Assembly (NCBI RefSeq): GCF_018613755.1 | Contig: NZ_JAGGPP010000010.1 | Span: forward strand, 62,001-126,000 | Reading direction: 5' to 3' | DNA: 64,000 nucleotides | From: Arthrobacter sp. ISL-72 | GTDB taxonomy: Bacteria > Actinomycetota > Actinomycetes > Actinomycetales > Micrococcaceae | Part shown: in pieces, positions 1 through 7,810 of the stretch | Layout of the letters: each line of letters starts with the position of its first letter | How positions within the stretch are numbered: position 1 is the stretch's first letter | Notes under the pieces: generated by a model | What the model was told of the DNA's origin: nothing | The model's input: only the letters and a program-made list of their open reading frames with translations | The model's database searches: none | Made by a program: the position numbers and the translations under genes

Positions 1-731
1 TTGGCCAGTGCGTCTTCGTCCACGAGGGAGCCGCCGGCGGTGTTGATGAGGACTGCTGTCGGCTTCATCGTTTGCAGCCGGGGGCCGTCGATGAGCCGCC
101 GCGTGCTGTGGTCGGCCCGCGTGTGCAAGGACAGGTAGTCCGCGTTCCGGATGACGGTGTCGAGGTCGGTGAAATGCACGGCCGGGTCGTCGGTATCCGG
201 GTGGGAGGTGCTGACTTGGACGGTCATTCCGAGGGCGGCCCCGATCTGGGCTGTTGCGCGGCCGCTGGGTCCGTAGCCGATGATGCCGAGGGTTGATCCG
301 TGCAGTTCGTGGCCGGCCCCGCGGGGCCAGCGGCCCTGTTGCACGGCTGCGGTGACCTCGGCGAGGCGGCGTGCTGCCATGATGACCAGGCCGATGGTCA
401 GCTCGGCGACGGAGTGGTGGTTGGTGCCGGGTGCGTTGCAGACGCGGATCCCCAGCGCGGTGGCGGCGGGGACGTCGATGGAGTCGTAGCCGACGCCGCT
501 GCGGGCCAGGACTTTCAGGCGGGGCGTGTCGGTGAGCATGTCAGCGGTGACTGGTTCGCTGGCGAGGATGGCGCCGTCGACGCCGTTGAACAGGGTTTCC
601 CGGTCGGCGGGTTCCCTGGGTCCGGTGTAGGGAAAGTAGACGGGTTCGTGGCCGTGCCGGCGCAGGAGGGTGTCGATCTCGTCGCCGGCGGTGAGGTAGC
701 CGGTGGTGATCAGGATGCGCGCTACGGTCAG
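1..731 (-). CDS. D-2-hydroxyacid dehydrogenase, NAD-binding (partial, C-terminus beyond window)
   Basis: The minus strand reads continuously from about 731 to the window edge. The N-terminus runs ILITTGYLTAGDEIDTLL and the far end reads MKPTAVLINTAGGSLVDEDAL, the conserved segment of the D-isomer-specific 2-hydroxyacid dehydrogenase family (phosphoglycerate, hydroxypyruvate and glyoxylate reductases). The Rossmann glycine region lies near the 240-290 stretch (LGIIGYGPSG). The last part of the protein, with the catalytic Glu/His, is off the window. The best start is a CTG at 731, five bases after a GAGAGGA ribosome site; no ATG or GTG fits as well. It follows a small gene, downstream of a tartrate module, so a role in glyoxylate or hydroxypyruvate/tartronate metabolism is plausible but inferred. 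Confidence 0.8.
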   Translation of the reverse strand, partial: MTVARILITTGYLTAGDEIDTLLRRHGHEPVYFPYTGPREPADRETLFNGVDGAILASEPVTADMLTDTPRLKVLARSGVGYDSIDVPAATALGIRVCNAPGTNHHSVAELTIGLVIMAARRLAEVTAAVQQGRWPRGAGHELHGSTLGIIGYGPSGRATAQIGAALGMTVQVSTSHPDTDDPAVHFTDLDTVIRNADYLSLHTRADHSTRRLIDGPRLQTMKPTAVLINTAGGSLVDEDALA

Positions 732-770
732 GTGCGTCCTCTCTACTGTGATGGTGCGGTGAGATGCCGC

Positions 771-1043
771 TTAAGCGGACGGTTCCGGTGCGGGGTCGAT
801 GAGGGTTTTGTAGCCGTCGTGGCGGTGGAAGATGCGGCGCCCTTCGCAGCCGCCCTGGAGGATCCAGATGAGGGAGCCGTCGGCGGAGACGGCATCGACG
901 GCTCCGGCGAACGGCGTTCCGCCCTGGTCAGGGCTCAGCAGCACGATGTTGTCGCCGGGGGTGAGTTCGCGCCAGTCGGCCACGACTGAGCGTCGGTAGC
1001 CGTGGCGGGTGGGCTGTGCTGTCGGTGTCTGGGCTGTGTCCAT
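771..1043 (-). CDS. small hypothetical protein, 90 aa
   Basis: An uninterrupted 90-residue reading frame with codon use like its neighbours, 40 bases upstream of the hydroxyacid dehydrogenase and on the same strand, so probably co-transcribed with it. No signal peptide or membrane segment is visible. The middle is a compact beta-rich stretch (GDNIVLLSPDQGG ... GSLIWILQGGCEGRR) that could be a small barrel. I do not recognise the family. The ribosome site is weak (GACGGGA). The terminator at 1074-1108 separates it from the transporter operon, so it has its own promoter or depends on read-through. Confidence 0.6.
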   Translation of the reverse strand: MDTAQTPTAQPTRHGYRRSVVADWRELTPGDNIVLLSPDQGGTPFAGAVDAVSADGSLIWILQGGCEGRRIFHRHDGYKTLIDPAPEPSA

Positions 1044-1073
1044 CGGAGGGGTCCCGTCAGGTTGTTGTAGGTG

Positions 1074-1108
1074 CAGGGAGGCGGAACCGGTGTGGTTCCG
1101 CCTCCCTG
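1074..1108 (-). terminator. strong hairpin terminator
   Basis: Perfect 15-base inverted repeat (cagggaggcggaacc / ggttccgcctccctg) with a 5-base loop, 33 bases past the stop of the 2-hydroxycarboxylate transporter. No long T run, as is common in high-GC actinobacteria. Confidence 0.8.
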
Positions 1109-1140
1109 GGTGGTTCTGCTGTGGAGTGGGTGGTGGCCGT

Positions 1141-2459
1141 TTAGCCGGCGGTGAGGTGGATCAGGGATGCTGCGGAGATGACGGTGGTGACGCCGCCGAT
1201 GCGGGTGGAGATTTGGGCGAAGGGCATGAGGTTCATGCGGTTGGAGGCGGAGAGGATGGCGACGTCGCCGGTGCCGCCGAGCCCGCTGTGGCAGACGGTG
1301 ACGAGGGAGGCGTCCACGGGGTACATGCCCAGGGCCTTGCCGACGTAGAAGCCGACGAGGGCCATGGTGATCACGACTGCCGCGCAGGTGATGACGTAGC
1401 CGATGGAGAGGACGCTGATGACGTCGGCCATGGGCACGTAGAGCATCCCGAGTCCGATCATCGTCGGATAGATCAGGTGTTTGGAGATGATGGCGTAGAC
1501 GGCGCGGGAGGAGCCTTCGACGCTGGCGGGGACGATGCCTGCGACTTTGAGGATGACGGAGAAGACGATGACCAGCACGGGTGCGGGCAGGTGGAGGAAG
1601 GGTTCGGCGAGGCTGGCCAGGACGAACATGCCGCAGATGAGCAGGATGCCCATGGCGTAGTTCGGGTTGGCCTGGACGGTGTCGTGGTGCGCAGCTTCGA
1701 AGATCTCGGCGTCGTTGGAGCCCTTCTTGGGCTTGACGAGCATGCCGCCGCCGTCGAGGTGGGCTTTGCGTTCACCTAGGCGGCGGAGCATGCCGGCGAG
1801 GATGATGGCGACGATGTTGCCGATGACGGCGGCCGGGATCAGCTGTGCGATGAAGTCCTGGGGGGTTCCGCCCAGAGCGTTGGCGTAGGCGGCGGAGAGG
1901 GGGATGACGCCTTCTCCGATGCCGCCGCCGATGATGGGGACGACGATGTAGAACAGGGCGCGTTCGAAGCTGTAGCCAAAGAGCATGGCGACGCCGATGC
2001 CGGCGGCTACGGCTGCGGCCGTTCCGGCGACGAGGGGTGGGAAGATGCGGACCAGGGCCGGAGCATCATGGTCCGGTGCATGCCAAGGATGCTGCCGACG
2101 ACCAGGGTGCAGATGACGAAGTAGAGGAAGTTGGCTTCCTTCATCAGGGCTGTGGTTGCTTCGAGCATGTTGGCGTTGAAGACGCCGAAGTAGACGAGCA
2201 GGGACGGGACCATCAGGCAGACCAGGGCGCCGCCGCCGATCTTGGAGATGACCGGGAGCCGGTTGCCCAGCGGGCCGAGCAGCATGCCGAAGGCTGTGAT
2301 GATTGCCAGGCCGCCGATCATGTTGGTGGGGACCGCGTCGAGGGCGCCGGCGGTGATGACGATGCCGGCCATGATGACCGGGACGATCAGTGGCACTCCG
2401 CCCAGCTGGAACCGGGGGACCCGTGTTGGTGCTTCCGTGCTTTCTGTGGTGGTACTCAT
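1141..2459 (-). pseudogene. 2-hydroxycarboxylate transporter (2HCT/CitS family), single-base frameshift
   Basis: Secondary transporter for dicarboxylates or tricarboxylates such as malate, citrate or tartrate. The N-terminal part (MSTTTESTEAPTRVPRFQ... about 135 residues) and the C-terminal part are in different frames; the switch lies at about 2055-2061, where CTCCGGCCCTGG stands for an expected CTCCGGGCCCTGG. Adding one G gives 440 codons, the usual family length. The 2HCT signature is present near the C-terminus (GLGGTGDVAILSASNRMNL and PFAQISTRIGG), with roughly 11 hydrophobic segments. The start at 2459 has a modest purine-rich site; an upstream start at 2477 is possible. It lies downstream of glycerate kinase and tartrate dehydrogenase on the same strand, so it is the likely uptake system of that operon. 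Whether the frameshift is biological is uncertain. Confidence 0.85.
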
Positions 2460-2521
2460 GGTGGTTTCTCGCTTCATTGGGAGGGTGGGCGTCGCTGCCC
2501 GGGTGATAGGTGTCTTGTCCG

Positions 2522-3688
2522 TTAGTTCGCGGAGCGGGCGGATCGCTTCCGGACCGTGATTTGTGCTGCGAGGCGTTCGAGCAGCGGTTCAGCGTTGCGG
2601 ATGGCAGTGGCAATATCCGGTGCTATGTCCGTGATCGCGTGAATGGTGTCGAAGTCCGGGTGACGGGGTGCCGGCGTGAGCTGGCTGGACCCGCATACGG
2701 CGATGGTGGGGATGTTGTGCCGGGCTGCTGCCATCAGCACGCCCATCGGTGCTTTGCCGTGGAAGGACTGATCGTCCAGGCGGCCTTCGCCGGTGATGAC
2801 GAGGTCCGCGCCGGCCAGATGGGATTCGAAGTCCAGCAGTTCCATGATCAGTTCGATTCCCGGGCGGGCCGTGGCGCCGAGCACCGCCAGCGCGGCGTAG
2901 CCGATGCCGCCCGCGGCACCGGCACCGGGAAAGTGCGCGGCTTCGGGGGCGACAAGAGAGGCGAAATGGCCAAGCGCCCGGTCAAGGACGGTGACGTCCT
3001 CGCTGCTGGCGCCCTTTTGCGGGCCGTAGACGGCGGCGGCGCCGTCCGGACCGCACAACGGGTTGGTGACGTCGGTGGCCAGGATGATCTCCGTATCCCA
3101 GATTCGTGGATCAAGCCCGGAGATGTCGACCGTGTGCAGATCCAGCAGGCTGATCCCGCCGGGGTACAGGACCGCACCTGATCCATCGCGGAGGGACACG
3201 CCCAGGGCCTGGAGCATGCCCGCTCCTCCGTCGGTGCAGGCGCTGCCCCCGAGGCCGATGATGATCCTGCGCGCCCCGGCGTCGAGGGCGGCCAAGATGG
3301 CATCACCGACGCCGCGGCTCGTGGCGCTCAGCGGGGACAACGGCCGGTCACCGCGCATGGCCAGGCCTGAGGTCAGTGCGGTCTCGATCACGGCCGTGCC
3401 GTCCTTGAGAGCCAGGGTCGAGGACTGGAGATCGTTATCCGGTCCGGTCACGGAAATTGGATGCGCGACGTATCCGCTGGCGAGAAAAGCATCCAGGGTT
3501 CCGTCGCCCCCGTCGGCGACCGGCAATTCGATCACATTCAGTCCAGGCTGGTCCTTGCGGAGGCCATGGGCGATGGCCCGGGCCACCTGGGATGCGGTCA
3601 AGGAGCCTTTGAACTTGTCCGGCGCGATGAGCACCGAGAGACCTGCTCCACTGACGCGGAGCCGGTCTTCGACTTGGGTAACGGTCAT
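2522..3688 (-). CDS. glycerate kinase
   Basis: Phosphorylates D-glycerate (class-II type, usually giving 2-phosphoglycerate). The 388-residue length and the N-terminal motif APDKFKGSLTASQVA identify the GlxK/GarK family; the glycine-rich GLGGSACTDGGAGML and the C-terminal GEGRLDDQSFHGK are further family blocks. The ATG lies one base after the stop of the tartrate dehydrogenase gene, so the two are translationally coupled. This makes chemical sense: the TtuC-type dehydrogenase can convert tartrate to D-glycerate and this enzyme sends it to glycolysis. The gene is intact, between two frameshifted neighbours. Confidence 0.93.
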   Translation of the reverse strand: MTVTQVEDRLRVSGAGLSVLIAPDKFKGSLTASQVARAIAHGLRKDQPGLNVIELPVADGGDGTLDAFLASGYVAHPISVTGPDNDLQSSTLALKDGTAVIETALTSGLAMRGDRPLSPLSATSRGVGDAILAALDAGARRIIIGLGGSACTDGGAGMLQALGVSLRDGSGAVLYPGGISLLDLHTVDISGLDPRIWDTEIILATDVTNPLCGPDGAAAVYGPQKGASSEDVTVLDRALGHFASLVAPEAAHFPGAGAAGGIGYAALAVLGATARPGIELIMELLDFESHLAGADLVITGEGRLDDQSFHGKAPMGVLMAAARHNIPTIAVCGSSQLTPAPRHPDFDTIHAITDIAPDIATAIRNAEPLLERLAAQITVRKRSARSAN

Positions 3689-3689
3689 T

Positions 3690-4792
3690 TCAGTGGTTCG
3701 TTGCGGTCAGGGCCACGGCCGTAATCTCTTCGGCGACAGTCTTGCCCAGGATTTCCGTGGTGGCTTCGCCGCCCAGATCCGGGGTGAGGATGTGCTTGCC
3801 GCCGTGTGCCAAGACGTTTTCGAAACCTTGCTGGACAGCTGCCGCGGCCTCTCGTTCGCCGAGGTGTTCGAGCATCATCGCAGCACTCCAGATCTGGCCA
3901 ACCGGGTTCGCGATGCCCTTGCCGGCGATGTCCGGCGCGGAGCCGTGGACCGGTTCGAAAAGGCTGGGGAACTTGCGTTCGGGGTTGATGTTCCCGCTCG
4001 GGGCGATGCCGATGGTCCCCGTGCAGGCCGGGCCCAGGTCCGAGAGGATGTCGCCGAACAGGTTGCTGGCGACCACGACGTCGAACCAGTCCGGGTGCAT
4101 CACGAAGTTAGCCGTCAAAATATCGATGTGGTACTTGTCGACCTTCAGGTCAGTGAAGCCTTTGGCCATCTGCTCCACGCGCTCATCCCAGTAGGGCATC
4201 GAGATGGAAATGCCGTTGCTCTTTGTCGCTGACGTGAGGTGCTTCTTCGGCCGGCTCTGCGCAAGGTCGAAGGCGTACTTCAGGATCCGGTCAACACCGG
4301 TGCGGGTCATGACGGTTTCCTGGATCACCGTTCACGGTCAGTGCCTTCGAAGATTTTCCCACCGATGCTGGAGTATTCGCCCTCGGTGTTCTCCCGCACG
4401 ACGTAGAAGTCCACGTCCCCGGGCACGCGGCCGGCCAGGGGGCTGTCCATTCCTGCCAGCAGCTTTACCGGGCGGAGGCTGACGTACTGGTCGAAACCGC
4501 GGCGGAACTGGAGCAGGCTGCCCCAGAGCGAGACGTGGTCCGGGACGACGTCCGGCCAGCCCACGGCGCCGAAGAAAATCGCATCAAAAGTGCTCAGCTC
4601 TTCGAACCAGTTATGCGGCATCATCTTGCCGTGCTTGGTGTAGTAGTCGGCATTCGCGTAGTCGAACTGCGTGGTCTCCAGCTTGAAGTCGAACGCCTCG
4701 GAGGCTGATTCCAGTGCCCGCAGGCCCTCGGGCACAACTTCCTGGCCGATGCCATCTCCGGCGATGACTGCGATGCGGTGTGTCCTGGTCAT
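3690..4792 (-). pseudogene. tartrate dehydrogenase/decarboxylase or D-malate dehydrogenase (TtuC/DmlA family), single-base frameshift
   Basis: NAD-dependent beta-decarboxylating dehydrogenase of the isopropylmalate dehydrogenase fold. The N-terminal half (HRIAVIAGDGIGQEVVPEG, then WGSLLQFRRGFDQYV and VVRENTEGEYSSIGG) stops at a TGA near 4331, and the C-terminal half (VMTRTGVDRILKYAF, DWFDVVVASNLFGDILSDL, PSLFEPVHGSAPDIAG) continues in another frame. GACCGTGAACGG probably lacks one A (GAAACGG). Restoring it gives 368 codons, normal for TtuC. Start chosen at 4792, eight bases after AGAAGGA; an ATG at 4798 is too close to that site. First gene of the operon, divergent from a LysR regulator, like ttuC or dmlA with dmlR. 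Sequence alone cannot separate tartrate from D-malate as substrate. Confidence 0.87.
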
Positions 4793-4960
4793 GATCATGG
4801 TCCTTCTCGTGTTTCGAACGCCGTTGTCCCGGGTCGGGGTGCCCTCAGATGGCAAGTACTTCGGCCGTGTGCTTCCTGTCACACAAGCGTACGAAACAAG
4901 AAGCCTGCGATTAAGAGCCTGTGAGACAATGCAATTTTTCCTGAAAAGAAAGAATCCGCT

Positions 4961-5869
4961 ATGGACCTGTACCAGATAGATGACCTGGAGTTCTTTGAGC
5001 AGATCGCCCGCTCCCAGAGCCTGACTGAAGCCGCCCGGACCTGGGGCAAAGGTGTGGCCTCGGTCAGTAAACGCCTCAGCGCACTGGAAGCGCGCCTGGG
5101 CGTGACGCTCATCAGGCGCAGTACCCGCCGGCTGACGCTGACCGAAGAAGGGCACCGCTACGCCGCCGGGGCACTGTCCATCCTGCAACAGAAAGCCGAC
5201 CTCGAAGACCTGGTCTCCCACCAGCACGGCGAGCTCAAAGGCAGGATTACCGTCCACTCCACGCTGGGCATCGGGCGCGCCCACATCGCACCGCTCCTTG
5301 GTGAATTCGTGCTCGAACACCCGCGGATCCACGTCAATCTGGAACTCTCCGCCCTGCCGCTGAACATTTCCGGCACGAACTTCGATATCGCCATCCGTGT
5401 CGGAGCACTGGAGGACTCCAGACTCAAAGCCAAGCTCCTCGCCCGGAACCGCAGGATCGTCTGCGCCGCTCCCCAATATCTGGAAAACAATCCGCCGCTT
5501 CAGAACGTCGAGGACCTCGAACACCACAACTGCATCGTGCTGCGCGAAAACAACGCCGACTACGCCCTCTGGCGGTTCGGGGCCGGAAACCAGCAACAAT
5601 TCGTACGCGTCAACGGAAACATGGTCAGCGACGACGGTGACGTCGTCACCGGTTGGTGCGAACAAGGCCTCGGACTGATAATGCGCTCCAGCTGGCACGT
5701 CGGTCCCCTCATCCAAAGCGGGAAGCTCCGCCAGGTCCTTGACGATGTTCCAACCCCCGACGCCGACATCCACGCACTGTACTCCGCGACGACACAGACG
5801 CCCCGACGCATCACTGCTGTCATTGACCATCTCCGCGAAGGCCTCACCGCGCGTCTCAAAACGCGCTGA
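4961..5869 (+). CDS. LysR-family regulator of the divergent tartrate/D-malate operon
   Basis: A 302-residue LysR protein: winged HTH in residues 1-60 (FEQIARSQSLTEAARTW, then SVSKRLSALEARLGV) and an effector-binding domain from about residue 90 to the end. It resembles the DmlR/TtdR branch. It is transcribed away from the tartrate dehydrogenase gene across a 168-base spacer, the usual LysR arrangement, so it likely activates that operon and controls itself. A GAGACAAT motif lies at about 4922-4929 in the spacer, with copies (GAGACAA or its complement) at about 5880 and 6043; whether these are binding sites is unknown. The start is preceded by GAAAGAA, a usable ribosome site. Confidence 0.9.
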   Translation: MDLYQIDDLEFFEQIARSQSLTEAARTWGKGVASVSKRLSALEARLGVTLIRRSTRRLTLTEEGHRYAAGALSILQQKADLEDLVSHQHGELKGRITVHSTLGIGRAHIAPLLGEFVLEHPRIHVNLELSALPLNISGTNFDIAIRVGALEDSRLKAKLLARNRRIVCAAPQYLENNPPLQNVEDLEHHNCIVLRENNADYALWRFGAGNQQQFVRVNGNMVSDDGDVVTGWCEQGLGLIMRSSWHVGPLIQSGKLRQVLDDVPTPDADIHALYSATTQTPRRITAVIDHLREGLTARLKTR

Positions 5870-6216
5870 GTGGCAGGATATTGTCTCCAAAAACTACAGC
5901 TTTTCAAGACAACCCTCCCAAGCTCAGGTGGGCCGGTCGAGTTGGCGGAAAAGCCGGACTTCTTATGTCTCGGAAACGCATCTCACCATAAAACGTGTCG
6001 CCGGGGATGCATCCTGGACTTTTCGAGTCAGAATGGCCTGGTGAGACAACTAGGCCCCACGCGCGTCAGTACTTCCAGCGCCGGGCGGGCAGTGGGGGCG
6101 CGTGCGGGTTTCATGCTTCCCATGCAACCGTGATTCATTGACGGCCGGGAGTCACTGACGTTCAGGGTAATGACAGTCCCTCCCTCGAGGATTAGTCGCC
6201 GCGTAGCGTTGATGCC
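5870..6216 (+). other. 347-base intergenic region
   Basis: No convincing gene. It holds two GAGACAA-type motifs (about 5879-5886 on the complement and 6041-6048) like one near the LysR promoter, and presumably the promoter of the next HTH regulator, although no clear -35/-10 pair stands out. Base composition is slightly AT-richer than flanking genes at its left end. Confidence 0.5.
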
Positions 6217-7098
6217 ATGACACACAGCGACGACGTGCGGAGGTTCCGTACCTCCCGCCGAGCCAGAATCACGCCTGAGGAGGCAGGACTGCCCCTCTAC
6301 GGCGGCAACCGCCGGGTCACCGGCCTGCGCCGCGAAGAAGTCGCCATGCTCGCCGGGATGAGCGTCGATTACTACGTCCGGCTGGAGCGCGGCAACCTCA
6401 CCGGGGCGTCGGACAGCGTCATCGAGGCCCTCGCCCGGGCACTGAAGCTCGACGACGCCGAAACGGCCCACCTTTTCGACCTGGCCCGCGCTGCCACCGC
6501 CACCCCCCGCGCGCGGCGGAAGCGCAGCCCGCAGACAGTGCGGCCAGGCGTGCAGCGTGTCATTGATGCGATTACGACGGTTCCGGCATGGGTCCGCAAC
6601 GACCGGGGGGACGTCCTGGCCGCCAACGAACTCGGCCGCGCCCTGTACCTGGACATGATGGCGGAACAGACCATCCCGCCGAACAGCGCACGGTTCACCT
6701 TCCTGAACCCAAAAGCGCGGGAGTTCTTCGCCGACTGGGAACGCAGCGCTGACGACATCGTCGCTGTCCTGCGGTCCACCGCGGGCAAGAACCCTTACGA
6801 CAAAGACCTCACGGACCTGATCGGTGAACTCTCAACACGAAGCGAGGAGTTCCGCACCCGGTGGGCACGGCACGACGTGAAGTACCACCGCACCGGCCGC
6901 AAACGGCTCCACCACCCGATCATCGGCGACTTGGACCTGACCTTCGAGGCCCTGGAGCTGCCCGGAGAACCGGGGCTGCGCATCAACGTGTACACCGCCG
7001 AACCCGGGACGCCGTCGGAGGACGCACTGAAAGTCCTGGCCAGCTGGGCCGCCACCCAGCGTGAAACGACCAAAGCCGCGGTCGAGGAGAAGAAATGA
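6217..7098 (+). CDS. XRE-family HTH regulator with MmyB-like ligand-binding domain
   Basis: 293 residues. The N-terminal HTH contains RRVTGLRREEVAMLAGMSVDYYVRLE, typical of this actinobacterial regulator family, and residues 105-275 form the MmyB-like C-terminal domain (VPAWVRNDRGDVLAANELG, then FFADWERSADDIVAVLR). Such proteins usually repress an adjacent short-chain oxidoreductase; here the next gene overlaps its last codons (ATGA overlap, 7095-7098) and is such an oxidoreductase, though now damaged. A second, frameshifted member of the same family lies at 36838-37727. Confidence 0.9.
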   Translation: MTHSDDVRRFRTSRRARITPEEAGLPLYGGNRRVTGLRREEVAMLAGMSVDYYVRLERGNLTGASDSVIEALARALKLDDAETAHLFDLARAATATPRARRKRSPQTVRPGVQRVIDAITTVPAWVRNDRGDVLAANELGRALYLDMMAEQTIPPNSARFTFLNPKAREFFADWERSADDIVAVLRSTAGKNPYDKDLTDLIGELSTRSEEFRTRWARHDVKYHRTGRKRLHHPIIGDLDLTFEALELPGEPGLRINVYTAEPGTPSEDALKVLASWAATQRETTKAAVEEKK

Positions 7099-7810
7099 CT
7101 AACCGTCCTTCAACAGTCTTGATTGCCGGCGCTACCGGCAGCATCGGCCGTTACGCGGTAGCCGAGGCCCTGCGCCACGGCTACACAGTACGGGCCCTCG
7201 TGCGTGACAAGACTCGCGCCGCGCGCATCCTTCCCGACGGCGCCGAGCTCGTGGTCGGCGCGCACTGGGCGGCCGCCGGACACGCATCACCCTCATGACT
7301 GCCATCGGCACCACCCGCGCTGGTGTCGCCTACGCCCAATGGAAGCTCAGGAGCGAGCGGCTCGTCCGGGCCAGCGGCAACCCCTACACGATCGTGCGGC
7401 CAGGCTGGTTCGATTACAACCAACCCGACCAGCGCAAGGTCGTCATGCTCCAAGGCGACAGACGACAATCCGGCTCACCCGCAGACGGCGTCATAGCCCG
7501 TGACCAGATCGCCCGCGTGCTCATCGATAGCCTGCACACCGATGAAGCTGATCACAAAACCCTCGAACTCGTCGCCGACCACGGACCCGAACAAGAGGAC
7601 CTCGCCACAGTCTTCGGCTCACTGACACGTGACTCAGGTGAATCTCTCGACGCGGCCGAAGACACTGTCGACCTCCCCGTCGCCAAGGAACCAGAAAGGT
7701 TCCGCCAGGACCTGGCCACCGTCTCGGCAGAGCTCTCCATCGCCCCACTAACAGGAAGGGACCGCGTTAGCCCTCGAAAGCCCGGAGAATATTTTGGGCG
7801 TTGTAGTTGA
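7095..7810 (+). pseudogene. NAD(P)-binding SDR/NmrA-like oxidoreductase with internal deletion
   Basis: The N-terminus is a good Rossmann start (VLIAGATGSIGRYAVAEAL, then VRALVRDKTRAARILPDGAELVVG). At about 7260 the frame runs into unrelated sequence and stops at 7298. The C-terminal part resumes in another frame at about 7272 (RITLMTAIGTTRAGVAYAQW, ERLVRASGNPYTIVRPGWF, LLQGDR-like block). In intact relatives some 50-60 residues separate these blocks, so about 150-200 bases were lost together with the frame. The C-terminus overlaps the end of the convergent rhamnogalacturonan lyase gene by 44 bases. It was probably the target and operon partner of the preceding regulator. Confidence 0.8.

Noticed and set aside
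3063..4232. 389-codon plus-strand frame opposite glycerate kinase and tartrate dehydrogenase
   Set aside because: Spans the junction of two real genes on the other strand and shows no domain pattern.
4325..5890. 521-codon minus-strand protein joining the LysR region to tartrate dehydrogenase
   Set aside because: Its first 370 residues are antisense to the LysR gene; only the C-terminal part from 4792 is real.
7552..7767. Extension of the lyase protein beyond its expected end
   Set aside because: Results from one extra base at 7842-7844; the alternative frame gives the family-typical C-terminus and a stop at 7767.
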